Origin: Chloroflexi bacterium 54-19
GTDB taxonomy: Bacteria > Chloroflexota > Chloroflexia > Chloroheliales > Chloroheliaceae
Direction: 5' to 3'
DNA length: 64,000 bases
NCBI GenBank assembly: GCA_001898225.1
Contig: MKTJ01000038.1
Location: 91,258 to 155,257, forward strand
The position numbers and the translations under genes are program-made. Position 1 is the stretch's first letter; every line of letters begins with the position of its first letter. The notes beneath the pieces are model-generated. The model made no database searches and was not told where the DNA came from. It was given only the letters and a program-made list of their open reading frames with translations. Shown here piece by piece: positions 33,965 through 41,546 of the stretch.

Positions 33965-34534
33965 ATGGAATATATTCCCTTTTTGTATTTCTATTTTAGC
34001 TGGTTCCTGGCCGGGTCCGGTCTTTCCCTACTCCTGCTAATGCTAAAGCGGTTTTTCCCGTTTGAAAAGCGCCTGCTTTTCCCGGTTGCCCTGGTTGCGG
34101 GGATGCTCTTTGTGACGCTGGGCGTGCGGGTCTTCTGGCGGAACGGCATCGACGCGCTGGGCGGAGGCTTTTACGCTTACCCGCCCACCCTGGCCGGGAT
34201 TCTGGCCGTTTTCGGCTGGCGGCGCGACTATCGGGCCGGGTGGTTTATCACGCTGGCCCTGCACCTCGCTATCGGCCTGGTGGCCCTGAACCTTTACCTG
34301 AATAAAGCAGACGAACTGGCTTATGGCCGGTCTTACTGGTACGTCAACAGTAAATATGACGCTACCGCCGCGCTCGACCACGTTTTAGAAATAGCAGACG
34401 AACTGCTAGACGCCGCTTTGCTCTACCTGGCCGTCACCATCCCGGCGCAGGTCCTCCTTTTCGTCTTAATACCCTCAATCCAGCGCCTGCTAACGAAAGG
34501 GCGCGCCTTCTTTTCAAAAACGGTCACGAATTAA
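33965..34534 (+). CDS. Small polytopic membrane protein, unknown
   Basis: 189-aa protein with about five membrane helices (residues ~8-25, 37-57, 70-90, 98-115, 155-175) and short loops. The third loop is basic (WRRDYRAG) and the fourth carries DELAYGRSYWYVNS. No family recognised. Its stop codon is directly adjacent to the end of the convergent molybdopterin oxidoreductase gene. Confidence 0.6.
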   Translation: MEYIPFLYFYFSWFLAGSGLSLLLLMLKRFFPFEKRLLFPVALVAGMLFVTLGVRVFWRNGIDALGGGFYAYPPTLAGILAVFGWRRDYRAGWFITLALHLAIGLVALNLYLNKADELAYGRSYWYVNSKYDATAALDHVLEIADELLDAALLYLAVTIPAQVLLFVLIPSIQRLLTKGRAFFSKTVTN

Positions 34535-36994
34535 TTATTCGAAGACGTACTCGCCCGCTTCTTTGTCCGGGCCGTCCTTGCTTTCGGTCAGGAAAGCCGG
34601 GGTTGGCGGGTCGGATTGGTCGAGCGTCCCGTTCCTGGCGGCCTGGACGGTCTGCCAGATTTTCTCCGGTACCAGGGGCATATCCAGGGCTTTAACGCCC
34701 AGGTGAGCCAGCGCGTTTATAACCCCGTTGACGACTGCCGGGGGTCCGCCCGTGCAACCGCCTTCCGCGATACCTTTCGCGCCCATCGGGTTGACCGGCG
34801 AGGGTGTTTCAACCAGCCCGGTTACAAAGGCCGGGACGCGCTCGGCGGTCGGAATGGCGTAGTCCATGAGGGTGCCCGACACCAGTTGGCCGTTTTCGTC
34901 ATAGACGATTTCTTCGTAAAGGGCCTGGCTGATACCCTGGGCCAACCCGCCGTGGACCTGGGCATCGGCCAGGTAGTGGTTGAGAATCTTCCCGGCGTCG
35001 TCCACCGCCACGTATTCCAGCACGTCCACGTTACCTGTATCGGTATCGACTTCGACCAGGGCCAGGTGCGCTCCCGATGGGAAGGTCGCGCCCAGGGGCG
35101 AGAAGTCGCGCCAGGCCGCGAGCCCTTCGATGGGCGCGCCATTGACCGGGTTGGGCCGCTCGTGTTCGATTAAAGCCGGGTTTTCCTCGACCAGGCGGGC
35201 CAGTTCGCCCAGACCAATCCCGGCGCTCGGTACGCCTCGCACCGTTACCCGGCCATCTTCCAGGAGCAGGTCGTCAAAAGAGGCTTCCAACTGGCGGGCC
35301 GCCACTTGCAGGGTTTTGTCGCGGGCGGCTTCGGCGGCCAGCCGCACCGTGGAGGCCGCGACCGGGGTGGTCCGGCTGCCAAAGGTGCCGATACCGTAGG
35401 CGGGTAAGGCCGTATCGTTCATCTGGACCTCGATTTTGTCGCCGGGGAGGTTAAAGGTCTGGGCCGCGACCTGGGCGAAGGCGGTATAGTGGCCCTGGCC
35501 GTTGTGGGCGACCCCGCTCTGGACCAGCACCGAGCCATCACGCCGGACCCGCACCGTGGCCGCTTCGATGGGTACGCCCGGTTGAGGCGCGCCGCCCCCG
35601 CCCGAAATCTCCAGGTAGGTGCCTATCCCGATACCTAGCAATTTCGAACTGCCGCTTTCGCGCCGGGCTTTTTGTCTTTCCTGCCACTCATCGTAATGGG
35701 CGAGTTCGAGGGCTTTATCCAGGGCCAGGGCGTAATTCCCGCTGTCGTACTGGATGCCGGTCAGGGCTTTATAAGGGAAGGCTTCGGGCGGGATAAAGTT
35801 GCGTTTGCGGACATCTGCCGGGTCCAGGCCCAGTTCGACGCCGATGCGCTCGATGGTCCGTTCGAGGATATAGGCCGCTTCGGGACGGCCCGCGCCCCGG
35901 TAGGCGGCGGTCGGCACTTTGTTGGTAAAGACCCCCACGATGTGGCTTTCAATCGCCTTGATTTTGTAGGGACCGTTCAGCATGCGCAGGGAGCCGGTCG
36001 GCACCAGCACAGTCGAGGAGGCCAGCCAGCTTCCCAGGTCAACCAGGGAATTGACCCGCAAGCCGAGCAAGGTGCCGTCATTTTTAACCGCCGCCTCGAT
36101 ATAGTTAACCTGGCCGCGGGCGTGGGTCTGGGACTGCAAATTCTCGCTGCGGCTTTCGAGCCATTTAACGGCCCGGCCCAGGCGGTAGGCCAGGGCCGCC
36201 GCCGCGATTTCTTCCCCTACGAAAGCGGTCTTGGTACCAAAGCCGCCCCCGACGAAAGCGTTGCGGCACCGGACTTTCGCCCTATCGAGGCCGAGATAGC
36301 TTGCCACGACCTCGCGGGCGCGGTAGACGGCCTGGCTGGAAACCCAGCCGTTCATCTCGCCGGTAGCGGGGTTATAGTCGAACATGCAGGCACGGGGCTC
36401 CATCGAACTGGCCGCGATACGCTGGTTAACAATCCGCAGACGGACGACCCGGTCCGCTTCCCGGAAGGCCGCCGCTATATCGCCGCTGTTGGAGGGGTAA
36501 TCAAAGGCCCGGTTGGTCCCGAATTCGGGGTAGACCAGGGGCGAACCTTTCTGCAGGGCTGCTTCCGGCCCGGTAACCGCTTCCAACGGCTCGTATTCCA
36601 CCTCGACCAGGTCGCGGGCGTCGAGGGCGATATAACGGTCCTCGGCCACCACTACCGCCACGGGGTCGCCCACGTAACGGACCTGTCCGATTGCGAGAGG
36701 CTTCCGGTCGGGTTTTTTGAGGTCGGGCACCGGCATGGTCTCCATGTTCTTCATGCCGCCGACCAGTTCCTCGCCGCTAAAAGCCGCCACGACCCCCGGC
36801 AATTGGCGGGCCGCTTCCAGGTTTATAGATTTTATCCGGGCGTTCGGGTAGGGGCTGCGTACGACCATCATCACAAGCGGGGCGGGACGGCCTTCCGGCA
36901 CCCGGAGGTCGTCCACGTAGCCGGGGACCCCGGTAATCAGGTCAAAATCTTCGCGGCGGCGTTCGAAGCCGGGCGGCAGTTGGGTATTTACCAT
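34535..36994 (-). CDS. Xanthine dehydrogenase-family molybdopterin-binding subunit (CoxL-like, form II)
   Basis: 819-aa large subunit binding the molybdenum-cytosine-dinucleotide cofactor. Start at the internal ATG at 36994; the 29 upstream codons look untranslated. N-terminal a/b-hammerhead (EDFDLITGVPGYVDDLRVPE), GGGFGTK at about 275, and the active-site loop AAYRGAGRPEA: AYRGAGR is the form-II type, not the AYRCSFR of true form-I carbon monoxide dehydrogenase. The catalytic glutamate lies in GAKGIAEGGCTGGPP near residue 740. The FAD (CoxM) and 2Fe-2S (CoxS) subunits are missing nearby, so it is an orphan or partners with distant genes. Substrate is unknown. Cofactor supply may come from the MocA-like gene at 29567. 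Confidence 0.92.
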   Translation of the reverse strand: MVNTQLPPGFERRREDFDLITGVPGYVDDLRVPEGRPAPLVMMVVRSPYPNARIKSINLEAARQLPGVVAAFSGEELVGGMKNMETMPVPDLKKPDRKPLAIGQVRYVGDPVAVVVAEDRYIALDARDLVEVEYEPLEAVTGPEAALQKGSPLVYPEFGTNRAFDYPSNSGDIAAAFREADRVVRLRIVNQRIAASSMEPRACMFDYNPATGEMNGWVSSQAVYRAREVVASYLGLDRAKVRCRNAFVGGGFGTKTAFVGEEIAAAALAYRLGRAVKWLESRSENLQSQTHARGQVNYIEAAVKNDGTLLGLRVNSLVDLGSWLASSTVLVPTGSLRMLNGPYKIKAIESHIVGVFTNKVPTAAYRGAGRPEAAYILERTIERIGVELGLDPADVRKRNFIPPEAFPYKALTGIQYDSGNYALALDKALELAHYDEWQERQKARRESGSSKLLGIGIGTYLEISGGGGAPQPGVPIEAATVRVRRDGSVLVQSGVAHNGQGHYTAFAQVAAQTFNLPGDKIEVQMNDTALPAYGIGTFGSRTTPVAASTVRLAAEAARDKTLQVAARQLEASFDDLLLEDGRVTVRGVPSAGIGLGELARLVEENPALIEHERPNPVNGAPIEGLAAWRDFSPLGATFPSGAHLALVEVDTDTGNVDVLEYVAVDDAGKILNHYLADAQVHGGLAQGISQALYEEIVYDENGQLVSGTLMDYAIPTAERVPAFVTGLVETPSPVNPMGAKGIAEGGCTGGPPAVVNGVINALAHLGVKALDMPLVPEKIWQTVQAARNGTLDQSDPPTPAFLTESKDGPDKEAGEYVFE

Positions 36995-37147
36995 TGAGCA
37001 GACTTCTTCTTTTCTTAGTTTAATTTTCAGCCCTACCCCCTGAAAATAAGGAATAGTGCATACGCCAACGGCGCAGCCCACAGGAAACCCTTCGGGCTAG
37101 ATTCCTCGACTGCGCTCGCACCCGAAGGGCGTGACAAGTGCCGAAAT

Positions 37148-39259
37148 CTAAATCATCCTATAAAAACCTTCGGCCCGGACCTGCCAGCTACCGTCGGCAG
37201 GGAAGCCGGGGGCGGGCGGGTACCCTAGGGGTGCCTCCGCGCCATCCCACCCGGCGGCCAGCATCGCGACCGCTGCCAGTAAACCACCGTTACCCGGCAG
37301 GTAAAGGGGCAGGAGGGTGGGAACCTGGCGGTTGTGGCCGTTAGGTAGATATAGATTCTTGGGCATCTCCATCAAAAGAGCATCAACCGCGCCATGAGGG
37401 TCGCCCAGGCGGGCCGCGCACATCGCCAGGACCGGGTAGTCCCAACCCCAGGTGCTGGGCCAGTCCCATTCGGCGGTCACGGTCGCGAGAGTCTCGCGCA
37501 TTATGGCCGGGTCAATCAGGGGGGTCGGCGGCAGCATCCCGTAGGCGCAAAGCATCGAAGGATGGTCGGTGCGGACGGTGTAGGGATAGGATTCCATCGC
37601 GGCGTAGACGCCGTCGCGCACGGTAGGCCGGGCGAGGTTATTCTTGACCTGCTCCCAGGCAGGGTTACGGTCCAGGCCGAGCCGTTCGCGCCAGCGCTGG
37701 GCCGTTTCCAGCCCCCAGTGCCAGTAAGCCAGTTCAAAGGTCGGGTTTATTATTTTCTCGCGGTCCACGGCGTACGACTCCTGGGCCGGAATCAGGGGCG
37801 AACCGAGCACGTAGCGTTCGCCATCGAAATAGGGGAACGAGGCCATGAACTCGGCAGTCTCAAAAACGATTTCCCGGAAGTTTTCGAGAGTTGTTGGGTC
37901 GGGCCGGAGTCGCCACAGCAGTTCGGCGTAGTAGATAGGGTGAGGCTGTTGCCAGATTAGAAAAGGCCCGATGCCGCTCGGCGCTTCCCGGCCATCCGGC
38001 CCGACCTGTTTGGGCCAGCGCACCCCTTTGTAACCCTGGCGCTCGGCGGTGGCGCGGGCCATCGGCAAAATCTCTTTGTACCAGGGTAGGCTGCGTTCCA
38101 GCAGTCCGGGTCTTCCCCAGAGGGCAAAATGGACGGCGTGCCACCAGTGCATTTCCAGGTGGAACTTGCCGCACCACGAATTCAGGACCAGCCCGGTCTC
38201 CTGGGGCGGGAGCGACCCGGCGCAGTTGATGGCGGTCAGGTATTGCGAAAGGACGACCCGTCTTTCGAGTTCCGGGGCGCGGGGGTCGGCGCTGCCGCTG
38301 AAATCAATGGCCGCTCCCTGCTGCCAGAAGTCCTGCCAGTGGCTCGCCGAGGCGTCAAGTGTTTCGGTGAAAGAAGGCAGTTTTACTGTGCCCGGTCGGG
38401 GGCTGAAATGCAGCACGAATTCGAGGGCGTCTGCGTCCGGCGCGGCCAGTTGGTAGTGATGCGGCTCCCCTGGGACCAGGGCGGCGGACCCGGCCCAGGT
38501 CAGGGTCGCGTAATAGGTGTCGGCGTCCAGTTTGCGCTCGAAAACACAGGTGTTGCCGTTGATATGCAGGGTGGTGGTGTGGGCTTCGGGATGCTCCCAA
38601 TCGGTCGCCACGCTCCAGTTGTCCGAGCCGTAGGGGAAGGCAATTTCGACCGCCAATTTTCCCTCTTTGAGCAGGCCGGATTCGATGCGCACTGCCAGCA
38701 GGTCGAGTTCGGGATGGCAGACCGTCTGGACCTGCACCGCTTCCCCGGCGTAGCGAAAGCGGCTGGTCAGCCAGCCCCGCCAGAGGTCGAGGGTCTGGAC
38801 CGTGCCGGTCAGGTCACCGATGGCCGGGAGCGGGGTAACGCCGGGGAAGGTCAGCCCGACCTGGCCCAGGTTCAGGCGGTGCGGGTTGGAATAGAGCCAT
38901 TTTCCGGCTTTATCGGCCTCGGTCAGGACGTGGCCTTCCAGGTCGGGAAAGCGGTCGGGGTAGGTCACCGGCCCCCTGGTGGTCGAGAAAGGGGTCAGGG
39001 CGTCTTCCAACGTATAGTTTTGGGGGTTGGGCAGGGTGTGCCAGCCCCACTGGGATTGGGTGCCAAGCTGCATGCTGGAAAGGGCCGGGTTGTCCGGTTG
39101 AGCCAGTCCCTGGCGGTGGAAGTCGGGAAAAGTCTGAAGCCCGGTAATGTCGGCGGTAAAGGCAAATTCACCGTTCCCGACCGAAAGGGGAGATTGGGCG
39201 TCGGCCCCGGTCAGGCGGACGTTGTGGCGCGTTACCAGTTCCTGGCGGTTTATAGGCAT
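37148..39259 (-). CDS. Six-hairpin glycosidase-like protein
   Basis: 703-aa cytoplasmic protein, no signal peptide. The N-terminal half (about residues 1-300) is a beta-sandwich (TRHNVRLTGADAQSPLSVGN then GEFAFTADITGLQTF). The second half has the Trp- and His-rich helices of an (alpha/alpha)6 barrel: FHLEMHWWHAVHFALWGRPG, VRWPKQVGPDGREAPS and ELAYWHWGLETAQRWR. This matches GH65/GH95-like six-hairpin enzymes in architecture. Catalytic acids cannot be named with certainty; E at FHLEMHWW is conserved-looking. Substrate unknown, probably an oligosaccharide. The start has only a weak ribosome site. Confidence 0.65.
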   Translation of the reverse strand: MPINRQELVTRHNVRLTGADAQSPLSVGNGEFAFTADITGLQTFPDFHRQGLAQPDNPALSSMQLGTQSQWGWHTLPNPQNYTLEDALTPFSTTRGPVTYPDRFPDLEGHVLTEADKAGKWLYSNPHRLNLGQVGLTFPGVTPLPAIGDLTGTVQTLDLWRGWLTSRFRYAGEAVQVQTVCHPELDLLAVRIESGLLKEGKLAVEIAFPYGSDNWSVATDWEHPEAHTTTLHINGNTCVFERKLDADTYYATLTWAGSAALVPGEPHHYQLAAPDADALEFVLHFSPRPGTVKLPSFTETLDASASHWQDFWQQGAAIDFSGSADPRAPELERRVVLSQYLTAINCAGSLPPQETGLVLNSWCGKFHLEMHWWHAVHFALWGRPGLLERSLPWYKEILPMARATAERQGYKGVRWPKQVGPDGREAPSGIGPFLIWQQPHPIYYAELLWRLRPDPTTLENFREIVFETAEFMASFPYFDGERYVLGSPLIPAQESYAVDREKIINPTFELAYWHWGLETAQRWRERLGLDRNPAWEQVKNNLARPTVRDGVYAAMESYPYTVRTDHPSMLCAYGMLPPTPLIDPAIMRETLATVTAEWDWPSTWGWDYPVLAMCAARLGDPHGAVDALLMEMPKNLYLPNGHNRQVPTLLPLYLPGNGGLLAAVAMLAAGWDGAEAPLGYPPAPGFPADGSWQVRAEGFYRMI

Positions 39260-39773
39260 AGGACAGGGCGGTTCCTTTATCTTTTTTGGTTTGAGGACAG
39301 TAAAAACCTACCTTCACAGGTTTCCAACCCGGCAGATGCGTGGATACACAGCCGGGCTTTTCGGGCCAGTTTAACAAGCTAACTTCTTCTTATCAATTAG
39401 ATGGCGAATTATGGGTCGGGGAAGTTTTTAGTAGACAGTAGACAGTAGGCAGAGGGCAGAAGGCAGAAGACAGAAGGCAGTAGACAGAGGACAGAAGGCA
39501 GAAGACAGAAGGCAGAAGACAGAGGGCAGAAGGCAGAAAAGAAGAAGAAAGAAGAAGATTAAAGGCACGGGGCAGAAAAGTAGAAGAAAGTAGAAGAAAG
39601 TAGAAGATTGAAGATATAGGGAAGGGGTAGAAGGAATTATCAGGTAAAACAGGGAAGGGGTGCGTTCCTGGCCCCGGCATTGACAGGGCGTAACTCTCGT
39701 GGTAAAACGTAAGTAGTAAGTAATAAGTAGTAAGTAATAAGTAGTAAGTAAGATATGGTAAAGGAGAGCAGCC
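39260..39773. repeat. Compound heptamer tract (39429-39752)
   Basis: About 115 bp of GGCAGAA/GGCAGTA/GACAGAA units (39429-39545), then AGTAGAAGAA units (about 39546-39615), and then six tandem AAGTAGT/AAGTAAT heptamers (39711-39752) ending 21 bp before the GPP34 start. CCCGGC/GCCGGG with CTTTT (about 39333-39360) is a possible plus-strand terminator. Long open frames on the minus strand here are Leu/Pro/Ser repeat translations. Confidence 0.8.
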
Positions 39774-40475
39774 GTGTTAACTGAATTGAAACTCGAAGAA
39801 GAATACATGCTGGCTGTGACAAACTCGCTTCAATCGAACAAATCGCATTTACAGCGCTCTTACATGCAGGTCTATACCATCGGCGCGGCCATAATTGAAA
39901 TGCTGCTGGAAGGCCAGCTCCGCTTAAACGAGTCGCAAAAAATCGAAGTAATCGGCCACCCCATGACCCAGCCGAGCCGCCAGCCCCTGATGGCGACCAT
40001 CGCGGCGGCTAAACGACCCCAAAAGATGAAAGAGTGGATTACCTACTTCATGAACCACGGTGGGCAGCGCAATAACGTTTTCGACTCGCTTATCGCCTCG
40101 TTACAAAATTCCGGCCTGCTAGGACTGGAACATTATAAGATTCTCTGGCTATTCCCGGCCACCCGCTATGCCGCCGACGCCCGCAACAAAGACCGGGTCA
40201 TCCAGGGTTTGCGGGCTGAAATGCTGGAAGAAGGCCCGGTTACGCTCCAAACCTCGTCCCTGGCGATGCTGCTCGAAGCCAGCAAGCAGCTCAAATATTA
40301 TTTTTCCGATTACGAACGGCGTCAGATGCAAGACCGTCTCAAGGAATTGCAGACCGAGCAGAGCGCCGAGTGGAAGACGATTGTTCAGATTAAAAAGGCT
40401 ATCGAAGAAATTGAAGCTGCCGGGGCCGTGGCCGGGTCGGTGGCCGCTTCTACCAGCGTAGCGACAAGTAGTTAA
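39774..40475 (+). CDS. GPP34 (GOLPH3/Vps74)-family protein
   Basis: 233-aa member of the Golgi phosphoprotein 3 family, whose eukaryotic members bind PI4P and glycosyltransferase tails; bacterial members are mostly uncharacterised. GTG start with AAGGAGAG. Family pattern: LKLEEEYMLAVTN at residues 5-17, IGAAIIEMLLEGQLRLNESQ at about 37-56, PQKMKEWITYF in the middle, LEHYKILWLFPATRYAADAR, and RLKELQTEQSAEWKTIVQIK near the C-terminus. The last ~20 residues are Ala/Ser-rich. A MerR-type gene starts 2 bp after its stop, so the two form an operon. Confidence 0.85.
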   Translation: MLTELKLEEEYMLAVTNSLQSNKSHLQRSYMQVYTIGAAIIEMLLEGQLRLNESQKIEVIGHPMTQPSRQPLMATIAAAKRPQKMKEWITYFMNHGGQRNNVFDSLIASLQNSGLLGLEHYKILWLFPATRYAADARNKDRVIQGLRAEMLEEGPVTLQTSSLAMLLEASKQLKYYFSDYERRQMQDRLKELQTEQSAEWKTIVQIKKAIEEIEAAGAVAGSVAASTSVATSS

Positions 40476-40477
40476 GC

Positions 40478-40759
40478 ATGTCCAGGCCGCGTTCTTTTGA
40501 AACCTTCCGGCAGTCCGACCTGGTCACCATCAGCGAACTGGTCCAGTTGTCGGGTTTGCGTTACAGCACCCTCAAATATTACGTGGAAAGCGGGCTGCTC
40601 CCGTTCGAGCAACTCGATACCGGGCTGGTCCGGCGCTATCCCAGGGTGGCGGCCCTGGAACGGCTGGCCGAGATAAAGGTCTGCAAGGAAGAATACAAGA
40701 TGACCATCCAGCAGATAATCGCGAGGTTCAAGGGCGAAACCTATGCCGACCGCCCCTGA
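40478..40759 (+). CDS. Short MerR-family DNA-binding protein
   Basis: 93-aa protein made up of little more than the MerR winged-helix domain: TISELVQLSGLRYSTLKYYV (helix-turn-helix, about residues 17-36), ESGLLPFEQLDTGLVRRYP (wing) and LERLAEIKVCKEEYKMTIQQ (second HTH part). No effector-binding domain. It begins 2 bp after the GPP34 stop and probably controls this operon or acts with GPP34. A one-mismatch copy of the 17-bp palindrome lies 59 bp downstream. Confidence 0.85.
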   Translation: MSRPRSFETFRQSDLVTISELVQLSGLRYSTLKYYVESGLLPFEQLDTGLVRRYPRVAALERLAEIKVCKEEYKMTIQQIIARFKGETYADRP

Positions 40760-41546
40760 GTTTCCCCTGCCTCCTCGCGCCCGGCCCTGGAAGGAGTGGC
40801 CGGGCCGTATTGGTCGTCGTATTGAATCAATATGATTAGTGTTGGGGTAAATACTACCAGGCACAGGTAAAACTTTTGTTTTGTCATTCCGTGGCATAGC
40901 CACGGAAACTCCGGTCCGTTGGACAATTTCACAGTCGAAGACTTAACAAGGTCCAACCTGAGTCAGGTCAGAGCCTGATTCTGCCATAGATTCGGGTCAG
41001 TTTTGGGCTATACGATAAGCAACGCGCGAGATTCCGTAAGCCGCTGTTGGGGGACAACTTATCATTGCCGAACGGCGGCTTACGCACCCTAAGGGCGTGA
41101 CAAGTTTGTGGTTTGTGCTTACGCCAATGGCGCTGAGACGCCCGTAGACACGACTTTTGGGTCTGCGGGCTTCGCTCACGCTTGAAGGGTATAATAAGGA
41201 CTAAAAACTGGCTACCGCCCTCTGCCTACTGACTTCTGCCCTCTGACTACTAAAAACTAAAAACTTCCCTAACCCCGTTTAAACTGTCTTTACATTCCCC
41301 GGTTACCTTTGTCATCAGGGTGTCATGTTCGGCCTCTAAACTGAGAGCCATGCTTTGAATATCCTGGAAAAGCCCCAGGGCTGATACCATGACTGCCCTG
41401 CGCCCACCCGATTAGAAAGAGCCGGGGCCGGGAGCGAGTTTAAAAACTTGATGAGAAAACGATTAAAACTGCTGAAACAATTCCGCCAGGGCCGGTGTCA
41501 AAGAAGGCGTACGGCAAAAAATTAAAAAACCGGGAATGGGAGCCTA
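40760..41546. repeat. Spacer with 17-bp palindrome (40818-40834), dispersed repeat (about 40883-41102) and heptamers
   Basis: CGTATTGAATCAATATG at 40818-40834 is one base off the parA-upstream palindrome. A dispersed element runs from TTGTCATTCCG (about 40882), through CTCCGGTCCGTTGGAC and an imperfect GATTCCGTAAGCCGC / GCGGCTTACG stem, to GGGCGTGACAAG (about 41105). A heptamer relic and CTAAAAACTAAAAAC follow (41210-41270). TGTCAT direct repeats precede the ABC gene. No gene supported. Confidence 0.65.
41310..41326. promoter_or_regulatory. TGTCAT direct repeat, 11-bp phase
   Basis: TGTCAT at 41310-41315 and 41321-41326, start-to-start 11 bp, one helical turn, as in binding sites of OmpR-type response regulators. 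It is 220 bp upstream of the FtsX-type exporter. TGTCAT is also common in the dispersed repeats, so this may be chance. Confidence 0.3.

Noticed and set aside
34535..36994. Assignment as carbon monoxide dehydrogenase
   Set aside because: Active-site loop is AYRGAGR rather than AYRCSFR and the other two subunits are missing.
35672..36997. Plus-strand open frame of 441 aa
   Set aside because: Lies antisense to the molybdopterin oxidoreductase gene; composition (Gly/Val/Asp/Phe-rich) is that of a reversed G+C-rich coding strand and no domain is visible.
38129..39382. Plus-strand open frame of 417 aa
   Set aside because: Antisense to the glycosidase-like gene; Gly/Val-rich shadow composition.
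39393..39822. Minus-strand Leu/Pro/Ser-rich open frames
   Set aside because: Straight translations of heptamer repeats ([10 protein letters not shown] pattern); not proteins.
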